Source: JAMCXS01 sp964459065 (GTDB taxonomy: Bacteria > Acidobacteriota > Terriglobia > UBA7540). Taken from it: a DNA stretch of 31,545 nt. The notes beneath the pieces are model-generated. The model was not told where the DNA came from and did not search any database. It saw nothing but the letters and a program-made list of their open reading frames with translations. Made by a program: the position numbers and the translations under genes. Location: positions 1-31,545 of the forward strand of contig CAYWMN010000007.1 of the NCBI GenBank assembly GCA_964459065.1, read 5' to 3'. Below, in pieces: positions 23,304-30,541 of this stretch (the first letter of the stretch is position 1; each line of letters opens with the position of its first letter).

Positions 23304-23900
23304 TCAGGCAACGGCGCTTGAAGCGGAAGTCAGGTTTTTGAATAAATCCGCTGACGAATACGAAGATTGGACTTGAGCCCGTGCTTGAAGCAAGCTGCGC
23401 GGGTCCTCGTTAAAACTCAGCCCATATTCGCTGCCGCCAAATAATTCCTGCAGGAAGGGCGTTAACTCCGCCTTGACGCCCTCGCGCGCGTCGGCCGTGT
23501 TGGGCGCAAGCAGGCGGTCATTGATAAAGAACTCAACGTCGCGTCCATTAAAGCCCAGCTTTTGCTCAAGCCGCGGGTCGTCCTCCAGCTGCTTGCAGGC
23601 TCTGAGCGCCGCAGCCGTTGCCTGGCGCAAACGTTCCCGGTTGTCACCATCGAGCGCCGCTTTGCGGTTGTAGCGAACGCCCCAACGGCCATCCGAATTG
23701 TCCACGCTATAGTTGCCTTCGTGACCGATCAAGATCACCCCAGGACCATGGTAGACGTGGTGGTAGTCGGCAACATCGAGCAGCAGTTCCCCCCACAGTT
23801 GATCTTGAACCCAACTGTGAAAGACCGGGATCAGCGCCTCTAAATCCACGCTCTCGGGATTGGCAAGCGCCAGTTTCACATTGATATGCTGAAGTTCCAT
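23304..23900 (-). CDS. Conserved protein of unknown function in the cysteine-regulated sulfite reductase operon
   Basis: A 198-residue cytosolic protein with no signal peptide or membrane segment. It begins MELQHINVKLALANPESVDLE and contains a conserved-looking core: VFHSWVQDQ, LLLDVADYHHVYHGPGVILIGHEGNY, GVRYNRKAAL and FFINDRLLAPNT. The cluster of His, Asp and Tyr in DVADYHHVYHGPG is suited to metal or ligand binding. I do not recognise a named family. Its ATG (23900) is 6 nt behind the sulfite reductase stop, and its SD AGGAG overlaps that stop, so the two are made together. A role in sulfite, siroheme or cysteine metabolism is inferred only from this operon and its Cys leader. Confidence 0.75.
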   Translation of the reverse strand: MELQHINVKLALANPESVDLEALIPVFHSWVQDQLWGELLLDVADYHHVYHGPGVILIGHEGNYSVDNSDGRWGVRYNRKAALDGDNRERLRQATAAALRACKQLEDDPRLEQKLGFNGRDVEFFINDRLLAPNTADAREGVKAELTPFLQELFGGSEYGLSFNEDPRSLLQARAQVQSSYSSADLFKNLTSASSAVA

Positions 23901-23906
23901 GGACTC

Positions 23907-26162
23907 CTAAACCTCCACCGCCGTGCTCATTCGATTTGAGCAGCTGTGCGAAGCCTCAATGAAGAGCTGGGCTTCGTCAATCAACAATCGCGCCGAATCC
24001 TCCGTATGCGGCGTGCCGGCCTTGCGATGCGCCTCAAACAGGTAATTGGCGAACTTGCCTCCGGCAAAGGGATCGAAAAATTTCCGGGTGTCATAAAGGC
24101 GCGCCCGAAATTCATCAACAATCTGGTCGGGATTGTCGCCCACGTCCAGATATTCAACCTTCACCAGCCCCTGTGCGGATCGAAGCATCGCCTCATAGGC
24201 CGCCTTGCCGGCCTGCTCCGCCTGGCCCGCTTCCAGGGCCACCTGCGCCTCAAAAAGCTTCCGCTCAGAAGCGGCAAGGTCGAATTCGATGGACGAAACC
24301 ACTTCGCCCGCGCACTCGCCCACCCCATGATCACCCATGGTGTATTCGCGAGGATCGCCCCAATCCTTGAAGAAGGAATGATCCGACGGATCGGCCGGCG
24401 GACGCGCCAGGTCTTCAAGAGCCTGCTTCATCTTAACCTTGCCGGTCCGCTTGACGAAATCCTTGAAGCTTTCCGCGTTCTGGCGCTCGGCAAGGTAGAG
24501 GTCGCAAAGCCGCGTGACAACCTCCGGAATCATCTTGGAAGGGATCGCCACAATCGGCATGCCGTAGGAGGATGCGTTATGCGCCCATTCTCCGCCCAGA
24601 ACCACCTGGAAGTGCGGCACGGTGTAACCCGACATCTTGCGGCTGACGCCGTAAAAGCCCAGGTCCGCCACGTGATGCTGGCCGCAACTGTTATAGCATC
24701 CGCTGATCTTGATGCGCAGATTTTGGACGGCCTCATCCATTTGGAAGCTCTTCTCCGCCAGACGCTTGCGCAATTCGGCGGCTAGACCCCGCGAAGAGGA
24801 AATTCCCAGCTTGCAGGTGTCGGTGCCGGGGCAGGCCACAATATCCACGATGGTTCCGGCTCCCGCGGCGCCCAGTCCCACGGCTTCCAGCGCCTGGAAC
24901 AACTCCGGAAGGTCGCTCTGGCTGACCCAGCGGATCACCAGGTTCTGCTCCACCGTCGCGCGAAGCGTCTCTCGCGTGAAGCGCCGCACAAGATCCGCCA
25001 CAATCCGCAGCTGGTAGGCCGTGATGTCGCCGATGGGAAGCGCCACGGTAACGGTCACATAGCCGGCCTGCTTCTGCGGACGGACGTTCGTCTTCAACCA
25101 CCGCTCGTAAGCTTCCGAGCCCCGCGTTTGAAGCTCGCCGGCAGGCCTCAGCGGTTCCTCGGCGGCCTGGTCGGCGTCTTTCACATATTCCGTCCATCGC
25201 GGATCGTAAGGAAGACTCTTGCGCTCTTCAAGCACCAGTTCCTTGAATTTCTCAATACCCAGATCCTGAACCAGGAACTTGAGGCGCGCGCGGTTGCGGT
25301 TCTTCTTCTCACCCAGCCGGGCATAAACCCGCGCCATGGCCTGGGCCAGCGGCAAAATTTCCTCCGGCGGAACAAAGGGATCAAAGAGCTTGGCCTGATA
25401 AGCCACGGCGCCCAGCCCTCCGCCGACGTATACCTCGAAGCCGCGTTTTTCCTGGCCGTTCTCCGTCCGCGTGGCGGCAATCAAGCCCAGGTCGTGCATT
25501 TGGGTAAGGCCACAAGCCTCCTGCGGGCAGCCGCTGAAGGCCGGTTTGAATTTTCTGCCGAAGTTCTGGACGTCGGGATGACCCAGCAAGAATTTTGAAA
25601 GCGCGCGCGCATAGGGCGTGACGTCAAACACCTCGCCCTGGCAGACCCCCGCATAGGGACACGCGGTCACGTTCCGAACGGAGTTCCCGCAGGCTTCGCG
25701 CGTGGTAATGTCCACGGCTGCAAGCCGGCGCATCAATGTCGGCGTATCTTCCAGGTGAACGTAATGGAGCTGAATATCCTGCCGCGTCGTAACGTGGGCA
25801 ATGCCGTCGGAATATTCCTCGGCAAGATCCGCCAGCATCTCCAGTTGCCGGGCGTTGAGCCCGCCGCCCGGAATCTTGATGCGCTGCATGCCGGGAGCGT
25901 TCCAGAGCGTGTTCGGCCCCTTCAGCAGTTCGCGGTTCGGGTAGGGAAGTTCCTGAACTTTTTTCCCATCATGCCGCTGGCCGTTGTCGTAGCGCTGGCC
26001 GTAGACTCCCCTTCGCAGCCGCGTTTCAGCAAATAGGCGGTCGTCGAGCTTACCCTGCTTTTTTAAGGAAATTTCCGTTTCAAAAACTTCGATTTCGCTT
26101 GCGAGCGCTCCCGGCAATTTTCCGGAAAGGCGCTCCTGCCAAAGTGCATTTGAACTTTTCAT
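23907..26162 (-). CDS. Assimilatory sulfite reductase (siroheme, 4Fe-4S) with C-terminal helical extension
   Basis: Six-electron reduction of sulfite to sulfide for cysteine synthesis, probably ferredoxin dependent. The 751-residue protein has both ferredoxin-like halves and the substrate residues: R127 (TTRQDI), R163 (NSVRNVTACP), K204 and K206 (GRKFKPAFSG). The cluster/siroheme ligands are C444 and C450 (CPGTDTC) and C489 and C493 (CYNSC). Nitrite reductases share these motifs, but the Cys leader upstream favours sulfite. Residues about 610-742 form an extra helical domain (HEPN-like appearance) absent from standard enzymes. ATG 26162 follows GGAG (26173-26176). A TTG at 26198 would place the terminator stem inside the gene and is rejected. 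Confidence 0.9.
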   Translation of the reverse strand: MKSSNALWQERLSGKLPGALASEIEVFETEISLKKQGKLDDRLFAETRLRRGVYGQRYDNGQRHDGKKVQELPYPNRELLKGPNTLWNAPGMQRIKIPGGGLNARQLEMLADLAEEYSDGIAHVTTRQDIQLHYVHLEDTPTLMRRLAAVDITTREACGNSVRNVTACPYAGVCQGEVFDVTPYARALSKFLLGHPDVQNFGRKFKPAFSGCPQEACGLTQMHDLGLIAATRTENGQEKRGFEVYVGGGLGAVAYQAKLFDPFVPPEEILPLAQAMARVYARLGEKKNRNRARLKFLVQDLGIEKFKELVLEERKSLPYDPRWTEYVKDADQAAEEPLRPAGELQTRGSEAYERWLKTNVRPQKQAGYVTVTVALPIGDITAYQLRIVADLVRRFTRETLRATVEQNLVIRWVSQSDLPELFQALEAVGLGAAGAGTIVDIVACPGTDTCKLGISSSRGLAAELRKRLAEKSFQMDEAVQNLRIKISGCYNSCGQHHVADLGFYGVSRKMSGYTVPHFQVVLGGEWAHNASSYGMPIVAIPSKMIPEVVTRLCDLYLAERQNAESFKDFVKRTGKVKMKQALEDLARPPADPSDHSFFKDWGDPREYTMGDHGVGECAGEVVSSIEFDLAASERKLFEAQVALEAGQAEQAGKAAYEAMLRSAQGLVKVEYLDVGDNPDQIVDEFRARLYDTRKFFDPFAGGKFANYLFEAHRKAGTPHTEDSARLLIDEAQLFIEASHSCSNRMSTAVEV

Positions 26163-26181
26163 CGCGTCATGGCTCCAAAAC

Positions 26182-26220
26182 AAAAAAACCACCGTCAAGA
26201 TTTATCTTCGACGGTGGTTT
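26182..26220 (-). terminator. Intrinsic terminator (attenuator) between the Cys leader peptide and sulfite reductase
   Basis: On the minus strand AAACCACCGTC (26210-26220) pairs perfectly with GACGGTGGTTT (26186-26196), an 11-bp stem. The loop can extend it by AAGAT/ATCTT. Seven T (26182-26188) follow the stem. It ends 20 nt before the reductase ATG, so transcripts must read through it to express the operon. Confidence 0.85.
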
Positions 26221-26233
26221 GGATTATTGCTAA

Positions 26234-26280
26234 GGTGACTGGTTCTCTTAAGTCACCCTCCACACGCCGGTGTAGATGGG
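26234..26280 (-). promoter_or_regulatory. Mutually exclusive leader hairpins overlapping the end of the Cys leader peptide
   Basis: Hairpin I pairs CCCATCTACAC (26270-26280) with GTGTGGAGGG (26256-26265) with one mismatch and one bulge. Hairpin II is perfect: GGTGACT (26251-26257) with AGTCACC (26234-26240). They share bases 26256-26257, so only one can form. Hairpin I begins at the third Cys codon and would be blocked by a ribosome stalled there, freeing hairpin II; TCCAAAC (26217-26223) could then extend hairpin II into the 5' arm of the terminator. The last step is weak by eye. Confidence 0.5.
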
Positions 26281-26321
26281 CAACAACACAGAGACGCGCG
26301 GATGTAAACTTCCCTACGCAT
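26253..26321 (-). CDS. Cysteine-rich leader peptide (22 aa) of the sulfite reductase operon
   Basis: A 22-codon frame, ATG 26321 to TGA 26253. After a basic start (MRREVYIR) it reads ASLCCCPSTPACGG: three consecutive Cys codons (TGT TGT TGC, codons 12-14) and a fourth at codon 20. Such clustering of a rare amino acid right before a terminator and a biosynthetic operon for that amino acid marks an attenuation leader peptide. AGGAG stands 4 nt upstream, but the -10 of the promoter ends only 9 nt before the ATG, so the natural message may be nearly leaderless. It is too short to have another obvious function. Confidence 0.75.
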   Translation of the reverse strand: MRREVYIRASLCCCPSTPACGG

Positions 26322-26330
26322 GATTCTCCT

Positions 26331-26359
26331 AGGTTACCCAAAGAAGCTGACCCTGTCAA
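26331..26359 (-). promoter_or_regulatory. Sigma70-type promoter of the sulfite reductase operon
   Basis: On the minus strand a perfect -35 TTGACA (26354-26359) and TAACCT -10 (26331-26336) are separated by exactly 17 nt. Transcription should start near 26324-26321, at or just before the leader peptide ATG. This is the best promoter match in the window. Confidence 0.7.
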
Positions 26360-26410
26360 CCGGATCACCTCAATCCCACTCGAAGCAGCGGTCCCGCCCT
26401 CGAACCACCG

Positions 26411-27835
26411 TCAGGATTTTTTCTTCCTCTTCGGGGGAAGGCCCGGCTGCGTCATGCGGTGAGGATCAAGGATCTTATTGAGCTCCTGTTCTGTAAGCAC
26501 CTTATCCTCAAGGCATACCTCAGGAATCGTCTTGCCCGTGGCAAGCGACTTTTTGACGATTTCAGCCGCGCGCGAATACCCGATCACGGGATTGAGAGCC
26601 GTGGCAATGGAAGGCGACAGATACGCATACCGCTCGCATACCTTGCGGTTGGCCCGAATACCCTCAACACAACGATGCGCGACCACCCGGCACGTGTTCT
26701 TGAGGATTTCTGTGGCGTGCAAGACGTTCCAGATCATCGCGGGCATCATAACGTTCAGCTCAAGCTGGCCGGCCTGAACAGCCATCGCAACCACCGTGTC
26801 GCATCCCACAACCTGGAAAGCCACCATATCCAGCAACTCACCCATTACGGGGTTCACCTTGCCGGGCATGATGCTCGATCCGGGCTGCAGGGCCGGAAGC
26901 ATGATCTCGTTGAATCCAGTGAGCGGGCCGCTGGTCAACAGCCTCAAGTCGTTCCCAATCCGGATAAGCTCCAGAGCCAGGTTCCTCAGCGATCCCGAAA
27001 CCGCTGCGAGCGGAAATTGCGATTGCATGGCCGCGCGCAGGTCGGGAGCCGGCCGCAGCTTCAATCCCGTCAGCTCGGAAAGGCGTTTGACCACCATGCG
27101 CGGGTACTTCGGATGGGCGTTAAGGCCCGTGCCGACCGCGCTGCCGCCAATTCCCAACTCGGCCAGCGCCTCCGCATTCCGGCGCACGTGCCGACCAAGA
27201 TTTCCCAACGCCAATCCATAGGCCGTGAATTCCTGGCCCAGACGAACCGGCACGGCATCCTGCATGTGAGTGCGGCCACTCTTCAGGATCCCATCAAACT
27301 CCCGGCCCTTTTTCAGGAACGCTTTTTCAAGCTCGCCCAGCGCCGGGTAAAATTCCTCTAAAAGCAGCAGGGAAGCCAGCCGCATCGCGGTTGGGAAAGT
27401 ATCGTTCGTCGATTGGCCAAAATTAACATGGTCGTTGGGGTGGACAATCGAGTGGTCGCCGAAGTGATCCTTCCGGTGGCCGCGAAGGTGCCAAATCGCC
27501 CGGTTGGCAATAACCTCATTAACATTCATGTGGAAGCTCACACCGGCCCCAGCCTGGTAGACATCCACCACAAATTCCTCATCCAAAAGGCCTTCAGCAA
27601 CATCCTGGGCAGCTTTGACCACTGCGCGCCCCGCCTTCTGCGGAATCATCCCCAGTTCAAGATTGCTTTCCGCACAAGCCTGCTTCAGCAGACCGTAGGC
27701 GCGAATCAGCACGCGATGCGCACGAATGCCGCTGATCGGATAATTCGCCACCGCACGAGCGGTCTGAGCGCCGTAGTACGCTGTCGCTGGAACCTTAATA
27801 TCTCCAAGTGAATCGTGTTCAGTTCGTGTTTTCAT
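26411..27835 (-). CDS. aspA: Aspartate ammonia-lyase / class II fumarase family lyase, probably aspartase
   Basis: A 474-residue enzyme of the fumarase/aspartase superfamily, which reversibly splits aspartate to fumarate and ammonia or hydrates fumarate. Motifs: NPDH-type HPNDHVNFGQSTND, GRTHMQDAVPVRLGQEF, and the superfamily signature GSSIMPGKVNP on the catalytic loop. The sequence DAVP with VDVYQAGAGVSFHMNVNEV resembles AspA, but the His in GRTH and the Gly in MPGK are also seen in fumarases, so substrate is not settled. The start is ATG 27835: a -10 TACAAT lies 6 nt upstream, so the earlier in-frame TTG at 27862 would be untranscribed. The last residues (PPKRKKKS) form a basic tail. Confidence 0.83.
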   Translation of the reverse strand: MKTRTEHDSLGDIKVPATAYYGAQTARAVANYPISGIRAHRVLIRAYGLLKQACAESNLELGMIPQKAGRAVVKAAQDVAEGLLDEEFVVDVYQAGAGVSFHMNVNEVIANRAIWHLRGHRKDHFGDHSIVHPNDHVNFGQSTNDTFPTAMRLASLLLLEEFYPALGELEKAFLKKGREFDGILKSGRTHMQDAVPVRLGQEFTAYGLALGNLGRHVRRNAEALAELGIGGSAVGTGLNAHPKYPRMVVKRLSELTGLKLRPAPDLRAAMQSQFPLAAVSGSLRNLALELIRIGNDLRLLTSGPLTGFNEIMLPALQPGSSIMPGKVNPVMGELLDMVAFQVVGCDTVVAMAVQAGQLELNVMMPAMIWNVLHATEILKNTCRVVAHRCVEGIRANRKVCERYAYLSPSIATALNPVIGYSRAAEIVKKSLATGKTIPEVCLEDKVLTEQELNKILDPHRMTQPGLPPKRKKKS

Positions 27836-27841
27836 GCGGTT

Positions 27842-27847
27842 ATTGTA
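27842..27847 (-). promoter_or_regulatory. -10 element giving a leaderless mRNA for the aspartase-like gene
   Basis: TACAAT, in the context GGTACAATAACCGC, ends 6 nt before ATG 27835. A start 7 nt downstream falls exactly on the A of the ATG. No SD precedes the ATG. The -35 region (TTCCCG at 17 nt spacing) is a poor match. Confidence 0.45.
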
Positions 27848-27906
27848 CCTAAAAAGCTGCAATTCGGGAACGTATCTTCAGCAGGCAGTAGGGGATGCGA
27901 AGGATC

Positions 27907-27932
27907 GAGCGGTTGCTCACGAGGGACCGCTC
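27907..27932. repeat. 7-bp inverted repeat in the intergenic region
   Basis: GAGCGGT and ACCGCTC are separated by 12 nt. It lies about 60 nt upstream of the aspartase-like gene's -10 and about 130 nt beyond the stop of the CPBP gene on the minus strand. It could be a regulator site or a weak terminator (no T run after it on the minus strand). The nearby stretch 27961-27988 is strikingly AT-rich (GGTATGTTATGTTAACTTAT). Confidence 0.35.
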
Positions 27933-28065
27933 TAAAAACAGCCCAGATTCATAACGTCCGATAAGGTATGTTATGTTAACTTATAAATCTGAAGTGCCTC
28001 CTGCGACCAGCCGCGAATCATTGCTTTCGAGTGCGTTTGGCAGTGTTTCCCTTTCGCTTTGATGA

Positions 28066-29046
28066 CTACAGCCAGAAGTGCCACACGGTATCAACCATGG
28101 CGTGCATCAGGGCTGAAGATGAGGTTCTTTTGCGGATTCGGTAAACGTTGCCGTAAAACAATCCTGCAAGCGTAGCCATGATGGCATAGCGCCAGTTCGG
28201 CACCGGCGCGTGATGCAGATGCGAAAGACCGAAAATGACGGAGGCCACCACCAGGCCGTTAGCCCCTCTATGGGGTCCCTGGAAGGTTTTGACAAGAAGG
28301 TTCTGAAGAATTCCGCGAAAAAGGAATTCCTCCGGAATGGCAATGGTCAGGTAGATGCCGACAAAGTTCCCCGCAAAGGCGAACACGCCGGCGCTATGGG
28401 CATGCGGATGTAGGAATTGCAGTCCCAGGCCAAGAGGAAGCGCGAGGATGGCAAAGGCTACAAAATTGAGAATTGCATGGGTGAGATCGGGCTTCTTGGG
28501 AATAAGCCGGTAGCCCGCGTCCTTGAGGTTTCGAATCACCAGGAAGACGTAAGCTCCGACGCAGACGCAGAAGATGGGCCGGAAAATATAGATGTCTTCA
28601 GGCCAGACCCAGATTCCCGCCAGCCAGCCGGCTCCCACCGGAAATCCCAGGCTGAGAATCGACAGAAAGTCGCGCCATCCTGCGGCTTGCCGGGCGTGCC
28701 GCCGGTCCGGCAGCAGCAGGAGCGTGGGAACGGCGATATAGGCTCCCAGCTTTAAGAGCGCGGTCCATGAGAACGTGGCCGTACTCGCCGCCAAAACAAG
28801 ATACGGAACCAGAAGAGCAAACGGCATTATGAAGGCAAGGGTGGCAGAGGCAAGCGCCCATCTTCTAAGCCTGTGGACGAAATCCGTGTAGGTGAAGGCT
28901 GCAAAGGCAGCCAGCGTCAGGGCCAGACATTCCACCAACGCGGCCAGTCGCCAGGGATCGAGATGAACCTGGAAAAGAATAATCGCTTCGGCGAGTGCAG
29001 CGATCAACGTCAAACCGGCAAGGGTGGCGACGACGTTTTTCACCAT
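28066..29046 (-). CDS. CPBP family intramembrane metalloprotease
   Basis: A 326-residue polytopic membrane protein of the CPBP (Rce1/Abi) family. About eight hydrophobic helices can be read. The three conserved motifs lie in the last third: EEFLFRGIL (EExxxR), FGLSHLHH (FxxxH) and HAMVDTVWHFW near the end, which together form the metal site in membrane-embedded glutamyl proteases. The substrate is unknown; bacterial members are linked to bacteriocin immunity, peptide processing and membrane stress. ATG 29046 sits one base after the TAG of the M16 gene (29048-29050), so it is the third gene of that operon. A longer reading frame start at 29112 would overlap the M16 gene and is rejected. Confidence 0.85.
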   Translation of the reverse strand: MVKNVVATLAGLTLIAALAEAIILFQVHLDPWRLAALVECLALTLAAFAAFTYTDFVHRLRRWALASATLAFIMPFALLVPYLVLAASTATFSWTALLKLGAYIAVPTLLLLPDRRHARQAAGWRDFLSILSLGFPVGAGWLAGIWVWPEDIYIFRPIFCVCVGAYVFLVIRNLKDAGYRLIPKKPDLTHAILNFVAFAILALPLGLGLQFLHPHAHSAGVFAFAGNFVGIYLTIAIPEEFLFRGILQNLLVKTFQGPHRGANGLVVASVIFGLSHLHHAPVPNWRYAIMATLAGLFYGNVYRIRKRTSSSALMHAMVDTVWHFWL

Positions 29047-29047
29047 G

Positions 29048-30541
29048 CTATTCAGCGGCTTCGGAATAGGCGGCGCTTCCCTTTCGAGCTTCTGGAAACG
29101 CGCGCCGGGCATCCGAAATCGAGAAGAATTGAACCCGTCCCAGCTTGTTCAATTTGTTCCGGAAGGCCGAAAGATTACCCACCAGAACAACGACCGCCTT
29201 GCCGGGTTGAAGATAGCGGTCTGTCGCCTGCAGGACGTCGTCGGCCGAAAGAGCGCGAATGTGCTGTGGGAACTGGTTCCAATAGTCGAGCGGCAGATGG
29301 TACATCATCAGTTCCAGAACCTGGTTCGCAATCTGTGACGGCGACTCGAACTGCAGGGCTTCGTGCCCGACCAGATAACTTTGGGCGGTTCCCAGCTCAG
29401 TTCCAGTAATGGGATAGGAGCGCAATTGCGCCATTTGCTTAAGAACCATTTCCGTTGCCTTCACGGATTCGGCCGGCCGCGTGGATGTCTTGGCAATCCA
29501 GGCTCCGAAGGAGGAATAGCATTTCAGCTCGCTCGAAGCCCCGTAGACCCATCCACGTCGGGTCCGCAAAGCATTAAAGAGGCGGTTCGCAGCGGGTCCC
29601 CCGAGAACTTGATTGGCAACCATCAGGGCGTAATAGGCCGGGCTCGATCGAGGCACGGCGAGGTTGGCCACCCGAATCTCCGTCTGAGCGGCATTCGGCT
29701 TGTTGATCGCGATGACTTCCCTGCCGTGCGGCGAGGGAAGCTGAAGGGGCTGCGCGTGCAGGCTTGCGGGAGGATTCTTCCATGGGCCCAGGAACCTGGC
29801 GGCCAAATCCATGCAATCGTGGCTGGTAATATCCCCGACCACAGCCACGATCGTGCGTGAAGGCACGTAGTTCCGCGCGTGGAAAGCCAGCAGATCCTTG
29901 CGCGTCATATGCTCAATCGCTTGCCGCGTGCCGTCGGCCGAGTGTGCGTAGGGCGTTCCTGCGTACAAAAAGCGGCGCAGGACGAGATTGGCCATGTAAG
30001 TGGGATCACCGGCAACAATATCAAGGGCCGAAAGCGTCTGCCTTCGAAGGCGCTCTATTTCATGGGGAGCAAAGTTCGGATGAATCAGCATTTCGGCCAG
30101 AAGGTTGAAGGCAAGCTTCTTGTGGTCCGAAAGGAGGCTGATGTTCAGGTAGGATTCGTCCCATCCCGCGCCGGAATCAACGTTGCCGCCAGCCCCATCG
30201 ATGGCTTGGGCAATATCAAGCGCGCTTCTTGTTTTCGTGCCCTCGGGGAGCAGGCCTGCCACCATTTCTGCCATTCCCGGCAGATGGGGAGGATCAGCCT
30301 CCGCGCCCCTTTGGACAATGGCGTACAAAGTGAGCACCGGCAGATTGTGACGCTCAATCAGTACGACGCGAAGGCCGTTCGGAAGTTGATGAACAACCGG
30401 CAAGGGAAAAGAAACCGCTTCAGGCGGAGGGACGGCAGGAGGCAGCGCTTGCGCAGCAGCCGGGGTTCCCATGCTCCAAACCACTGCGGCCAACGCAGCA
30501 ACGGCCATCGCTATTCGCAAGAAGGTCCGATTCCCTTTCAA
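29048..30541 (-). CDS. M16 family peptidase-like protein, non-catalytic subunit, secreted
   Basis: A 497-residue two-domain M16 (pitrilysin/processing peptidase-like) protein with a signal peptide (KGNRTFLRIAMAVAALAAVVWSMGTPAAAQA). The fold is clear from LPNGLRVVLIERHNLPVLTLYAIVQRGAEADP and from the R/Y region RTRRGWVYGASS in the second half. The zinc site HxxEH is absent: the segment after the early strand reads HLPGMAEMVAGLLPEGT. It should therefore pair with the catalytic protein encoded just upstream (30538-31545), as in the alpha/beta subunits of M16B peptidases. It starts with TTG 30541, overlapping the upstream TGA by 3 bases after GGGGGGTG; this gives a signal peptide with a basic front. 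Confidence 0.85.
   Translation of the reverse strand: MKGNRTFLRIAMAVAALAAVVWSMGTPAAAQALPPAVPPPEAVSFPLPVVHQLPNGLRVVLIERHNLPVLTLYAIVQRGAEADPPHLPGMAEMVAGLLPEGTKTRSALDIAQAIDGAGGNVDSGAGWDESYLNISLLSDHKKLAFNLLAEMLIHPNFAPHEIERLRRQTLSALDIVAGDPTYMANLVLRRFLYAGTPYAHSADGTRQAIEHMTRKDLLAFHARNYVPSRTIVAVVGDITSHDCMDLAARFLGPWKNPPASLHAQPLQLPSPHGREVIAINKPNAAQTEIRVANLAVPRSSPAYYALMVANQVLGGPAANRLFNALRTRRGWVYGASSELKCYSSFGAWIAKTSTRPAESVKATEMVLKQMAQLRSYPITGTELGTAQSYLVGHEALQFESPSQIANQVLELMMYHLPLDYWNQFPQHIRALSADDVLQATDRYLQPGKAVVVLVGNLSAFRNKLNKLGRVQFFSISDARRAFPEARKGSAAYSEAAE

Noticed and set aside
26163..26198. TTG 26198 as start of sulfite reductase
   Set aside because: The added 12 codons would be encoded by the terminator stem and T run; an SD and ATG at 26162 follow.
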